A program made the position numbers and the translations under genes. The notes under the pieces were generated by a model, which was given only the letters and a program-made list of their open reading frames with translations, had not been told where the DNA came from and searched no databases. A DNA stretch of 64,000 nucleotides from Rhizomys pruinosus (lineage: Eukaryota > Chordata > Mammalia > Rodentia > Spalacidae). Each line of letters starts with the position of its first letter. The stretch's first letter is position 1. Of the stretch, positions 1 through 11,830 are shown in pieces. The DNA is taken from assembly GCA_009823505.1 (NCBI GenBank), contig VZQC01000344.1, forward strand, positions 50,843 through 114,842. Direction: 5' to 3'.

Positions 1-173
1 GCGGGCGGAGTCCAGTTCGCGCCTCCTCGCCGCCTCGCGCGCTCCCAGCTGCGCCCCGCGCTCCGAGCTAGCCGACGCGGCCCGGCCAGGTCCGGCGCTG
101 CCCACCCGAGGGAGCCCGAGAACCGCGCTCGCCCGAACCTCTGCCCGCCCCACAAGCCGGCCACCTGTGCCAG
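1..173 (+). other. Znf185: Probable Znf185 first exon (5' UTR), left edge cut by the window
   Basis: The first 250 bases are strongly GC- and CpG-rich, unlike the rest of the window, which suggests a promoter CpG island. A good splice donor, CCAG|GTAGGG, ends a putative exon at 173. No ATG that opens a credible reading frame precedes it, so I treat it as untranslated. The core promoter probably lies at or left of position 1. Assignment to Znf185 rests on position and strand only, since the next recognised exon is 14.4 kb downstream. Confidence 0.55.
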
Positions 174-495
174 GTAGGGCTGTTGAGTCGCTGTCAGACG
201 CGACCCAACTGGGGAGGCAGCGAGCGGCACCTTGTCCATGTCCTGCTGGACACAAGCTAGGGCCTCAGTTTTCCCACCCATAATGCATACTTGCTCCAAG
301 CATCTCTCCTGGGATTCCCCTCTAAGAGGCATTTCTTTAGTTTTTATGCTTTTTTTTTTTTTTTACCGCGAGTGAAGAGACCTACAGGAAGACTGTAGGC
401 CAGTGTGACCAACCAACGCCAGTGGCCCCCTGGCTGGCCTAATCCTTCTGCCCTCATCCTCTGTGGATGAGACCCATTGGTAGTTAGTAAACGGC

Positions 496-512
496 CCGCC
501 AGGAGGGGGCAG
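496..512 (+). promoter_or_regulatory. CTCF-binding-site consensus near the first exon
   Basis: The 17 bases CCGCCAGGAGGGGGCAG match the degenerate CTCF core (YSRCCASNAGRKGGCRS) at every position. The site is about 320 bases past the putative exon 1 donor. It has the same orientation as the two weaker CTCF-like sites at 40508 and 48994. Occupancy is not known. Confidence 0.5.
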
Positions 513-1458
513 CGTGATCCTAGGGTTGGTTTGTTCCAAGAATCAGGGACTCTCAGGGCCTCAGTAAAATGTACCCATTTAATAGATAAGGAAACAGAGC
601 AAGAGACAAGCCCACACCAAGAGTCCCCTCACTGACCTGGGGGTTAGGGCAACAGATCTGGATGTGCTGGACATTGGGGATCTTGGGACTGGGAATGGAG
701 CTTATGCTCAGACAGAAGGCACCGAGTCAAGTGTCACTGCTATCAGTGGGATCTGCACTGCACAGACTCTGTGGCTGGATTGTTCACATGGCGGGCAGAG
801 GGAGCCAAGAGCTCTGTCCTCTTTGCAAAGGTAGAGTGATAATTTGTCTGCAAGAAGGGCTGAAAAGTCGGTCCTCCTGTTTGCTGTGCTGCTCCAGAGC
901 TGGGGCACCTGGCCATGGCCCTCCTCTGGCTGCTGTGTCTCTAGGCTATGCAGCCCCTGAGGCGTTGGGAGTTGTGTTCTCCTTGGTCCATTTCTACTTA
1001 GATTTGACATCGTGGCAGGTGGCACAGTGGTGCCTACAGAGGCCCTCCCTCCCACTTGGCCGACAGTGATCAGGCTTCTTACACCAACTTTAGTCTCAGC
1101 TTGCTCTTTTGACCCTTTGGATTTCTGGTTATGGTGCCTGTCCTGAAGCTAAACCGTGGTGAGGGGCAGCACCTGGCACAGAGCTGCAGTATACAAATAG
1201 TGGTTGGTTGGATGCCAGCACATCTCCAGACCACAGGTACACGCATCATGTACAGGCTGCTGGAGGGCCTTGGTGTGTCTGCTGCTTGCCTCATGACCCC
1301 TGGTCCACTCTCTACAGCATGGGAAGGAGCAGTTATCTCACCTGTCCTGCTCTGCTTCTGTCAATTCCCAGCCCTACGTGGGGCTGTGCACTCAGTGGGG
1401 TGTAACTGATAGAAGGTCACCAGGTCAACATCAGGCACACAGCAGCTGCTCAAATGCT

Positions 1459-1462
<4 letters not shown>

Positions 1463-1489
<27 letters not shown>

Positions 1490-1623
1490 TGGTCTTTTTG
1501 AGACAGGGTGTCCCCGTAGCCCCAGCTGTCCTGGAACTCACTCTGTAGACCAGGCTGGCCTTGAACTCACAAAGATCCGCCTGCCTCTGCCTCCCAAGTG
1601 CTAGGATTAAAGGCGTGTGCCAC
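1463..1623 (-). mobile_element. B1 SINE
   Basis: A poly-T tract is followed by the reverse complement of a B1: GAGACAGGGT, then AGACCAGGCTGGCCTTGAAC and GTGCTAGGATTAAAGGCGTG. Confidence 0.9.
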
Positions 1624-4600
1624 AGACATTCTCAAGTCAGTGACAGATATGGATGTTGGCCCCAGAGGGTGCTGCAGCTTTGAGAGTCATGGGAGCTATG
1701 AACTTTCTATTCCTGGAACAGGGAAGCATCCATAGCTGGGAAATCCAAGGGAGGCTTCCTGGAGGAGGGAGACTTGGAAGGAGAGCTCAGTAGGCCCAGG
1801 ACAAGGCTTGTGTGCATCCTTTGGAGTTGCTTTCCCTTCTTCTTGAAAGACCAAAGCCAGTTTCTGTATTCCTTCAAATATGTTCCACCTAGAAGAGAAA
1901 TCAGCCCCACATGTTGCAAAGAGAAGTCGATAGAGGGACAGACCCTGTGCAAGAAGCTGTCGTCAGAATCATGACAGGAGTGATTGCTTCTGGGACAAAG
2001 AAACTGCTTCGAGCTCCCAGATCCCTTGAAATTTCCTAAGACCTGCCAGGGTAGGGACTCAGGGTTTCCAGCACTCAGGATATGGCTAAGATAAGAACTG
2101 GCATATGTTGCCTGAGCTGGCTTCAGTTGTATCCAATGAAACACCGCCATTTTTGGCTTCATACATCTGAAAGCCAGAGGCCCACTATCTTCCTTCCCAC
2201 TCAAGCCTCCACAGGCGACTGGTCCTTTGGTCTAGATGTTACTTCAAGCCACAGCCATATCATGCCAGCTTGCTTGTAACACAAGTTGGTCTGCTGCTTG
2301 TTGAGTCCTGAGGCCACCTTCACTGACAGTCCCATGGTGACATGGGACAGGACCATTGCCTAGGAAAAAGAAAGCTGCTTTCTAGTTCTCTGGAGATCTG
2401 AGGGGCTTTGCATTCGTCCTCGCTGGAGCTCCAGAGAGCCAGTTCATGCCAGGAACAGGGCAATGTACTGAAAGGACTGACAGTCAAGCAGGGGGATGAA
2501 TTACCCAGCATGTTCCCCCTGGCAGGGCATGGTCAGTGAGGGCACCATCTTTATGGCCTTGTGGGTAAGAGAATGGCCTAGAGGTCAGGCTAGGTTCAAA
2601 GCCCAGCTCAGCCACTGTCCACTTACACATACCTCGTCGTGCCACCCAGCATCTTAAAGCCTTCCTTTACCCTCTTGTATGCAAGCATCTCAGTGCTGGT
2701 ACAGAGGCTGCATTGTCCAGGAGAGTGTCGAGATTGTGGTGTCCTCCTCTGTGCTTGTGGGGGCAGGAGCTGAGACAGGATGTAGTTTTGGGCAGAAGAA
2801 GCCAGCCGGGTTGTGGGCTCCCAGATGAGGAAAACAGTTGAAAAGCGGCTGGCCGTGGAGCTGCTGATGCATATGGTGTGGATGGGCAAAGAAACGAATT
2901 GCTACAAAACACTTCATTCTATTAAACTCCTCCACTTTCTTTTATGTTTTTACTTTTAGTCTTTAGTTTTGTTGTCTTGAATTAATAATGTAAAATTCCC
3001 AGAGAAACTGCAAGAATCGGGCGTAGAAGTCCTGGAGACTTCCTGCTGCTGCCATGTTTCTTTCTTTCGGGTCAGCCTTCTTTGAATGGTGGCTGTGAAG
3101 GGGCCAGGAGGTGGCTGGGGTTGCTCTCTGTTTATTTTTCAAAAAGAGAAACTGAGGCACACAGAATGAAATGCATTTAGCTTCTCCCACAAATCCAAAT
3201 GGAAGCCTTTGGCAGGGATGACTGAAGCAAGAGGGTACAGAGAAACGGGAAGGGACTGTGTGGGTGGAAAAGGGACTAGAAGACGCAGGCCTAGAGGCCT
3301 TGTGCATGTCATTCTCCAGGCTGGTGCGCAGACTCAGACTTAGAAGTGAGGAGGCCCAAAGGAATCTGCAGTTTAAGCAGATGTCCTGGGGGGATTTGGC
3401 TGCTAGAGGAACCCAGAGGCTGCTCTCAGAAACACTGCGATTTTCCTATGGGGAGTGCTCACTTATTTTGGAAGAGATCTTGGAACCTGGGGAGGCTAGG
3501 ACAGGAGGTGGCAGTTTCTTACCCACTCTTTGTAGTGTCTCTTCCTGCGCGGCTGCAGCTTGGCCTTACTGCTGGTGGACTGAGGTGGCCAGACAGCTCT
3601 GAAGACACACCCTATGCTCAGAGAAGACCTGGCCCTTGGGGCCAATAATGGGCAAGGCCAAACTACTGCTGGAGGCTGTTGGTGGTCCCTGGCTTTGCAT
3701 CCATCTGAGGGCACACCTCAGCCACTCAGTCTAGCCCCCTGGGGCTGATTTCTGTGATTGTTGACTCAGCACACCACTTTTTGATGACTAAGTCACTTTC
3801 CCAGAGCGCTTGATGTGGTGCAGAGTTGCTGTGTGAGAGGAGGCACCAGGACTCCGCTCGCAGGAATGGGGACCCCAGTTGAAAATGCTTACATCAGACA
3901 CAGCCTGCTTTAGCCTGGAAAATAAAAACCACAAAACCGCAAAGGCTGGACTTGCTTCATCCTTTCTGCGCATGCACACACTCAGGTCTTGCTCATTCTT
4001 TCATACTTTAGGAGCCTATCCAAAGGCTCCTTTTTGGACATGCAACGCTCTGGCAGAGGTCTGCACGGTCCATCTCCCTTCCATTGGCTCTTGTGTGTCT
4101 TCCCAGCTCTCTTCAGCATCTAGGCTGACCAGTAGCTTTCTATAGATGCTTTTTGCAGAAAAGAAAACATGACCCTGGGTTCCATATTCTTAACCAGAAA
4201 ACGAGGTGGGTGGGGGTGATAGAGGCAAGAATGGAGCTAAGGGAACTTTGGTTGGTTGGACAGTAAAGTGAGAGAGGACACAGAAGGTGTAGGAGGGGAG
4301 GAAGCTATGGCCTACCCTGAGGCTGTAGGGAGAGGGATTTTCGGGTGCTGCGACAGAGAGCTCTGGGTAGTTCTTTACCTTTTGCTCCTCACCTAAGGAT
4401 CATCTGGAATAAGAACAAAGCAGGTAAGTTTGACCATTGTGAGTCAGGGACAAATGGGGCTGAGATCTTGTCACCAGCTCTGCTCTGGTAGGCGGACTCA
4501 TGGAGGTCTGGGAGACAGAGTTGGGGTGGTCGTGGGTTCCAGGATCCCCAGCCCCTTTTGACCTCATGGCAGTCCTTCTGCAGAGCTGCCTTGAGACCTC

Positions 4601-6982
4601 AGTTCTCAGGTTGCAGAAACAACTGTGGGTTATGAGGGTGTGGGAGTGCAGAGACAGCCAAGGCCAGGGAGGAGGGTCCATGAGTTCTTCTGGACCCCTT
4701 TCCTATGGTACAGTACCAGAGGGGGAGCCTTGGTAACAATGCGAGTGGCTCACATGGGGAATTGGACAATAGGTCTTCAGCAAGATGGCCCCACCCAGAC
4801 ATCTCAGAGGTGTTTCTGAGAGCTCTTCCCAGCAGCCCTCATTTGTCTTGTAGGGTTAGGCACCCAGAAGTGGCTCCCAACTCTCCAAGCAGTTGTTTGT
4901 ATCCATCCCTCCGAGAGCCAGAAAACGGGTACAGGAGCACCAGAAGGAATGCTGGGGTCCCAGGAGCGGCAGGCAGCCTTGGAGTTTCAGCGCCCTGCCC
5001 CCTTGCTCTGAGAGCTGGCCTACCTCAGACATCTTCCTCCCAGAATCTCTGTAGCACAGATGCCAAGAAGTCTAGAATCTAGGGTGTTGGGATGGGATGG
5101 CAGGAGGTTAAATTCCAGACTTTCATGCAGAAGTCATTTACCTGTGAAGCACATTTACAAATACTCCCCCATCCTTTCTTTTTCCATATTACATTTTCCC
5201 TCTGCAACCCAAGTCTCGTCCAGCTTTTTTTTCCACGTAGTGTGCCTCCTTCCTGCTTGCCTCCTTGGCCTGCAGGCGGGCGCCCCAGGGACAGGAGCAT
5301 TACAGACAGGTCACAAGCTCCTGCCAGAGGGGCCCAGGCTTCCATTCCTGGGACCTGCACGTTGAGCTGCAGACTCAGGAGCTGAGACGTGAGCCAGCTG
5401 CTGCTCAGGCTTTTCTCCGGCCGGCCCAGCCTTGTCCAAGGTCTCTAAATCACTTGCAAAGGGCCCCAACTCCCTGCCCAGCTCTGGATCTCAGCATCTC
5501 CTGGAGCAGCCACAGTATGGTCTCTTTTAGCTCCTTCGGCTTTCCTCCCGGAAGGAGCTAGAAGAGGCCCTGGGAATCGCATTGCCCAGGTTTTTTGTAG
5601 CTGGCCACAGGACACTGGTTTACAAATGGAACGTTTCAGCATTCCAGCCCCTTTGGCACAGAGAATCAGGTTGTCAGCTTGACCTTAGGTCAGCCTGTGT
5701 CCAAACTTTGTGGGCCAAGTGCATTCCTTGAGAAAGGCCTGGGCTGGCACATCTAAGTGTACTGCTCAGTCATGGGGGTGTAGAAGTCGTGTTCCCTGAC
5801 TTTTTAACGTTCCCAAGCCCCTCATACTCCAGGGCTTGACCTGCTCAGAGAACCCAATGCCTTTTCCAGCCTGGCAAACGAAATGCACCCGCTCCTCCTT
5901 GCACTTCCCTGTTCAGCTGCTAGAGGGAGACTTTACCGCAGCTGAGTCCTTCCACCACCCACCCAAGCAGCACTGTTTGGGGTTCTGTGGCCTGGGTGAT
6001 GAGCGGAGAAACTGCTCTGAATGTGCTGTCCACACGGAGTTCACCAGGTACAGAGGAACAGCGCATCTTGAGAACAGGCCACCTAAGGCCACCCTTCCTC
6101 CTACTGGCACAGCTTAAGTTGGTCAGGAAGGGAGGGTGGGAGAGACTAGCTGGGAACTGCTTAGGCTGGCTGGCTTCTGGAGCTCAGGCAGCTTGGCTTC
6201 TCAGAGTTGTAAAGCCCAAGTCAGCTTCCTGCAGAAGGGCTGAAGAGGACAGGTGTCACAATAAGGGTCTCCTTCGTAGAATTTTTTTCAAGTTTATTCC
6301 TACACTCATAGTAGTGGAGAACCAAGGTGCTGTATGTTGTGGAGAAGGGGTTTTCCAAGGTCAGATAACTATTAGGAGAATGTGTCCTCCTTCTCACCAA
6401 ACAACTGTCTTCTCCGAGACTGCCCTCAGCAGTGCCTAGTCAAGGGATTAGTTCTAGCTGGGTTTATTCATTTTTAATAATGAGTTCCTCAGAGACTTGG
6501 ACTTAGCGTCACTTTGCTGCTGTCTTTATGACCATATGGGAGAAAGAGCTCATCTCTAGCCATCTTCTAGGCTTCTGCCTCTGTCAGAGCATATGGAGCC
6601 TTTGCTCTAAAACTACACGGAAATACTTTCAGGCAGAATATTCCTGAAATATGGCATGGTGGCAGCCTGGTATTGGGCACTTACCTATACTGGGCAGCTC
6701 AAGTCTTGACGGGTCTATGCACATGCCATTTGTTACAACTGTATTTGACTACTGCTTGCATGCTTTTGCTCCATCCTGCTATTTCTTCATGCCTAAGGGT
6801 CCACCCAGGGTTTAGCTGTGGTCACTGGCAGCAACATACAAAACTGTGGATGACCTCTGTGTATCTGACTGCTCTCAGGGCCCCTAGACTAGACAATCCA
6901 GGGATCAGGATCTGCAGAAACTTTGCATGCTGGGAAAAGTAAATCTGGGCTTCCCTACTCCTGAGTAAAAATATCACAGTTA

Positions 6983-7139
6983 GCTAGGGGTGTTGGCACA
7001 CACCTTTAATCCCAGCACTCGGGAGGCAGAGACAGGTGGATCTCTGAGTTTAAGGCCAGCCTGGTGTACATACCGAGCTCCAGGCCAGCTGGGACTAAAA
7101 GGAGACTTTATCTCAAAAAGACCCCCCCCAAAAAAAAAA
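6983..7139 (+). mobile_element. B1 SINE with target-site repeat
   Basis: B1 body with CACACCTTTAATCCCAGCAC and an A-rich tail. The imperfect flanking repeat ATCACAGTTA / ATCACAGCTA marks the insertion site. Confidence 0.88.
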
Positions 7140-7251
7140 TCACAGCTAATGTTTGGGAAAGAAGATCTTCCACTTCCGCCCTCTCTGGCAGTGTCTCCTG
7201 GTCACACTGCACTAAAATGGCCACAGTTCTGTATTGCTTGAAGACAATGCC

Positions 7252-7432
7252 GGGGCTGGGGATGCATCTCAGATGGTAGAGTGCTTGCCTAGCATCCACA
7301 AAGCCCAGCTCAGTATAAACCAGGTATAGTGGTGTACATTCATGCTTAGCAGTAGAGGTAGACAAAGATGGATCACAAGTTCAAGCCCATCCTCAGCTGT
7401 ATAGCAAGTTCAAGGCCATCTTGGGGGCCTTA
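7252..7432 (+). mobile_element. B4-type SINE (ID-like head, B1-like tail)
   Basis: It starts with the ID-type sequence GGGGCTGGGGATGCATCTCA and TAGAGTGCTTGCCTAGCAT. It continues into a diverged B1-like half (TTCAAGCCCATCCTCAGCTG). Confidence 0.75.
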
Positions 7433-7991
7433 CCTGGTAACTAGCACCAACTTCAATACAATTTCAGAGCCAATAGCACCTAGCACCCAGCCTGGGAGAA
7501 AGCAGTAATTCATTCTGCTTTTTCTCTCTCACTCAAGCCTTTGCCCTAGAGACTCAGTGCGAGGGGCCTGAGGTGGGCTCAGTGGGCCAAAAGCCAAGGC
7601 CCAGCTGCTGCCTGGGCAAGTCTGGCTTGCCATTCCCCCTCAGTATTCAATCCAGCTCTCTGCAAGAGACCCAGGAAGGAAGGAGCTCTTTCTCTTGGGC
7701 CCCAGGATAGGTGGCACCAAAGCCACCAAGTCAAACCCCCCCCCAAATTCCATTTTCTTGGGAGTCCCACTCTCCAGACTGGAGCATCAAGGGACCTGGG
7801 TTTACTCAGGAGGCTAGCTATTCAGCCAGACCATATGACACATGTTCCCTTTCTCGTGTGGTTTCTTCTCTCTTCCGTGTGTAGTGCAGTATGGCAAGAA
7901 TGGGACTGAGCTACGTCCTTGAGCCAGGGAGTAGTAGAACGTTAGAGATATTGTGGGAGTTGTCTCCTAGAGGGACTCAAGGGTGCGCGCC

Positions 7992-8038
<47 letters not shown>
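7992..8038 (+). repeat. (GT)n microsatellite
   Basis: About 20 uninterrupted GT dinucleotides follow a short GCGCGCCTGTGC lead. Confidence 0.95.
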
Positions 8039-8041
<3 letters not shown>

Positions 8042-8447
8042 GAGGGACTTTGTTAACCTTCCTCTGAATTAGATTTAGAGGCAGGTCGTGACCTCGTGGG
8101 CTGACAGGGCTGCCCCCCCCCCGATGTTTTCGTCTCCGTCTTTTCACATTCCAGAAGAGCATTTACGTCACTGTCTTCTCACTCCTGCTCCCTCTGGCAT
8201 GTGGGAATCTGTGTGATTAGCTCCTGTGCGCATCAACTCTCACGCTCTCCTCTGACTCTACTCTGATGAAACCAGAATTCTAGTGTTCTGGGAAAATAGG
8301 CTCCTTGACACATTGCTTTTGCCTGTCCAATCAGCAAGGGCCTCTTCTTCTGGAGGTGCTGGGCAGCCTTGAGAGGCCACAGTAGTACAGAGGAAGGTGG
8401 AGAAGAAAGTTGCCCATTGACATTTTTAACCATTTATTTGGGGGAGG

Positions 8448-8661
8448 GAGTTGGAGAGATGGCTCAGCATTTAAGAGCACTGGCTGTTCCTCCAGAGGAC
8501 TCGGATTCAGTTCCCAGCAGCCATATGACAGCTAACAACTCCCTTTAACTCCACTTCAATGAAGTCTTATACCTTCTTCTGTCCTCCATGGTTACGCACA
8601 CACATGGTGCACTTACAGATGTGTAGGCAAAACACTCACACACAAAATAAAATAGATTAAA
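8448..8661 (+). mobile_element. B2/B3-class SINE
   Basis: tRNA-related head GGAGAGATGGCTCAGCATTT, followed by a diverged body and an A-rich end (AAAATAAAAT). Confidence 0.8.
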
Positions 8662-8668
8662 AATTATT

Positions 8669-8865
8669 TTTGGTTTATTTTTATTTTATGTCTATGAGTA
8701 TTTTGCCTGCACATATATAAGTGCACCTGTGCTGTACAATGGCCATGGAGGCCAGAAGAGGGCATTGGATACCCTAGAACTCAAGTTAAGGATGATTGTT
8801 AGTTGCCATGTGGGTGCTGGAAACCAAGCCCGAGTCTTAACCATTAAACCATCTCTCCAGCCTGC
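8669..8865 (-). mobile_element. B3-class SINE, antisense
   Basis: Reverse complement of a B3: GGAGGCCAGAAGAGGGCATT in the middle and ACCATCTCTCCAGCC at the right end, which is the element's 5' head. Confidence 0.85.
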
Positions 8866-9547
8866 CCATTGACATTTTGTTGAGACCTTCTGAATTCATG
8901 GGGGTGCTGTCTCCATCTCCCTTACCCAGCCCTGCCTGGAAGATCTCTTTGCCACCTCTCAACCTAACCTGCCCCAAGAATCAAGGGTAGGATATGGCTC
9001 TGGGCAGAGCCAGCAGGAAAGGCATTGTGAAGTAATTGCATAAGGTGGGGCTTCAGGATTATAAGGGGCACTGAAGTGGGAAGGCTTCACTTACCTACCT
9101 CCTCCTTTGGTGGCACAGACCAGGTCCTAAGCAGAGTGCTTAGGAGTTCCTGACAAGCCAGAAGTCTTCAACATCAAGATAAAAAAAGGGGCCCTGACTA
9201 GAACTTTGCTCCCAGGGGCCATTTGGAAGGTAAGAATATCCAGCAGGATTTCCATGAGATGGAAACTTCCAGACAGGGGCATATGCTGTCACTTGAGGAT
9301 GCCCTGCCAGGGGAAGGCCCAGCAGCTCTACCCTGCTTTATAGATGAGGAGACCTAAGAGTTCAGTGAATGATCTGTCACAGCTATGCAAGGGAAGATAA
9401 AGAGATGGAAGACTGTGTGCTCTTGGGTTCCCAGAGATAGTGAAGGGGTTGAAGGATGTCCTGGGGAGGTAGCTGAACGTGGGTGAGTGGGAGGGTGCTG
9501 AGACTCCTGTACCTTCCGTACCTTCTTGAAGTTTTTCTAAATCTTTT

Positions 9548-9548
<1 letters not shown>

Positions 9549-9586
<38 letters not shown>

Positions 9587-9619
9587 ATGCGTGTGTGTGT
9601 CTGTCTGTCTGTCTGTCTG
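9549..9619 (+). repeat. (GT)n followed by (CTGT)n
   Basis: A GT tract with two imperfect steps runs directly into five CTGT units. Confidence 0.95.
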
Positions 9620-10793
9620 AGACCTATGTGCATGTATTGTCACATCCTAGAAAAAAAGTATCAGATTCCATGGACCTGTAGTTACATGCAGTTATGAGCC
9701 CCCCCCCCCCCAGTGTGGGTGCTGTGAACTGAAGTTGGGGACTTTGGAAGAGCAGCCTCTTTTCTGAATCTTGGATCTCACCTCTTTGCTTGGCATGTAA
9801 AAACATGTGTGGGGAAATGCCCTCCCTCCCACGATTTTCAGGGGAAACATACTGATAGACTTCGTCAGCTACGCAAGGCTAGGCTGAGGGCTCTTGCAGC
9901 TGGCCCCAGTCCGAAGTCTCCTGCCTCCAGCAGGGAAAGTTGGCAGCAGAGATTAAGTGCCTGGTTTTGGAGGAACTAGTAGATGTGGCCAACAGTTGGT
10001 ATGCCTGGGCCACCTGGATCTCATCCCTTCGCCCCAGGAGATTTGGTGCCTTCATGCCTGGGGGTTAGCAGAACTGCATGTGAGCCAGGGCTGCAGATCC
10101 CTGAATGTGGACCAGCCATATCCTTCAGTGCCAGGGCCTTGCTGTCAGATCACCTGGGCACCTTTCTCCCTTCTTCTCCTTTTAGGTAAGTGCCAAAGTA
10201 GGCATCTAGGACTGTACTGGAGCACAAGTGTCGACATGCACGGAATACATACCATACTCTTCAGACTTCCTGGACATAAGTCTCATAAGCAGGGGCCCTG
10301 GTGGTGACCCTTGCACAAGAATCCCCACGTGTTTCGTGACAAATATCCTTCTACCTAGTGCTCCTCTTGCCTCTCCCTCAGGTTACAGCCTGTTCGGACA
10401 CCCTTGCTTGCCATTGCCAACCCCTAAGTTTCATAGTCAAGCCATCGTGCTGACTTTCTGTGGGCTTTGCACTCTGCCTTGAGTGTACATATATGTGGGG
10501 CTTTCTCCCAGCCTAGTCTGTGTTTTGCCTTCACCAAGCAGGAATAGGAGCCTTCGGCAGGCCTCAATGTGCACTCTTATCTGCTCCTTGACCTAGTGTG
10601 CTCTCTGCATATTTTAGCAAAGAAGCTGACTTCCTGTCAGGAGTGGTGGTGCTGCTCTTGCTGCTACTGTTGTTCCTGTGACCCCTGCCTTAGATTGGGT
10701 TCCAAACATGCACCAGAGTCTATGGATGCTCAAGTCCTTTATAGAACATTGCAAACATTTTTGGACCCTTTACAACCCTCCTATGCTGCTTTT

Positions 10794-11062
10794 TAAAAAA
10801 TTTATTTTCTCTATGTGTATGAATGTACTATCTGCATGCAGGTCTGTGCACCCGTGTCGGACAATGCCCTGCTTATAAGACTTATGTCCAGGAAGTCTGA
10901 AGAGTATGGTACATATTCCGTACATGTGGCTGTGGAGGTCAGAAGAGGGTGTCAGATTCCTCTGGAACTGGAGTTCTCCTGGAATTGGAGTTACAGACGG
11001 TTCTCAGCCGCCATATGGGTGCTGGGGATCGAACCTGGGTCCTCTGCAAGAGCAGTCTGCAC
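10794..11062 (-). mobile_element. B3-class SINE, antisense, internally interrupted
   Basis: The left part has TTTATTTTCTCTATGTGTAT and the right part has GGTCAGAAGAGGGTGTCAGA ending in AACCTGGGTCCTCTGCAAGA. About 60 bases around 10875-10930 do not fit the element and look like an insertion or diverged segment. Confidence 0.75.
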
Positions 11063-11296
11063 TGATACTTGCCTAGCGGGATTAGGGGCCAGTGAGTGCT
11101 GCTGGAAGAAGGCACAGATGGAGGGAAGTGGACTAAGACAAAGGTCAGAAGTGACCTTGGGCTGAGCCAAAGCTTAGGAGGGAACCGAGAAACAGCGTGA
11201 AGGAAAATGCCAACTCTCTGGCTGGAAGATAGGTACGAAGCCCTTTTTTGAGTCCACCTGATTGAAGCTTATCCCTTTAAAGACTCTTCCTTCCAG

Positions 11297-11551
11297 GGGC
11301 TGGAGACATGGCCTAGCGGTTAAGAGCGCCGACCGCTCTTGCAGAGGACCTGGGTTCGATCCCCAGCACCCACATGGCGGCTGAGAACCGTCTGAAGCTC
11401 CAATTCCAGGAGAACTCCAGTTCCAGGGGAATCCAAGACCCTCTTCTGACCTCCGCGGCATTGCACGACACGGGTGCACAGACTTGCATGCAGACATACA
11501 TTAATACACATACAGAAATAATAAATAAAAAAAATTAATAAAAAATAAATA
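11297..11551 (+). mobile_element. B3-class SINE
   Basis: Head GGGGCTGGAGACATGGCCTA, box-B-like GGTTCGATCCCCAGC, body CCTCTTCTGACCTCCG, and an A-rich AATAAATAAA tail. Confidence 0.9.
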
Positions 11552-11604
11552 AAGGCTCTTCCTTCCAATGATCTGCCCTACTCTTCATTCTAGTTTGACA
11601 GTGA

Positions 11605-11830
11605 TCTTTTTGTTTTCTTTTGTTTTGTTTTTCACTAGAAGATCTCAAATAACCCAGGCTGGCCTTGAACTTGCTGTGTAACTGAACTCTTTTTTTTTTT
11701 TTTTTTTGCAGTTCTTAGCCTCAGCCTTTAACAGCTACGTTATCCCCACAGCTCAGTAACTGAACTCTTAATTCTCGTGCCTCCACCCCCAGATGCTGGG
11801 CTTATAGGCATTCACTTCATATCCAGGCCT
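11605..11830 (-). mobile_element. Old B1-like SINE interrupted by a small nested retroinsert
   Basis: A diverged antisense B1-like element (AACCCAGGCTGGCCTTGAAC, then AGATGCTGGGCTTATAGGCA) is split at 11691 by the insert described separately. Confidence 0.6.
11692..11755 (-). mobile_element. Short poly-A retroinsert of unknown source, with 14-bp target-site duplication
   Basis: A 16-T tract plus a 48-base body is flanked by perfect copies of GTAACTGAACTCTT (11678-11691 and 11756-11769). On the minus strand the body starts TGAGCTGTGGGGATAACG and ends AAGAACTGC before the A tail. I do not recognise the parent RNA. The structure is that of an L1-mobilised small RNA or 5'-truncated transcript. 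Confidence 0.7.

Noticed and set aside
5836..6439. ORFs of 93-150 codons in intron 1 as separate genes
   Set aside because: Different frames overlap, with no conserved motif or splice support. Lengths are within chance expectation for GC-moderate intron sequence.
11297..11370. A tRNA gene, from the box-B-like GGTTCGATCCCC
   Set aside because: The segment is the tRNA-derived head of a B3 SINE with the usual body and tail; no cloverleaf completes it.
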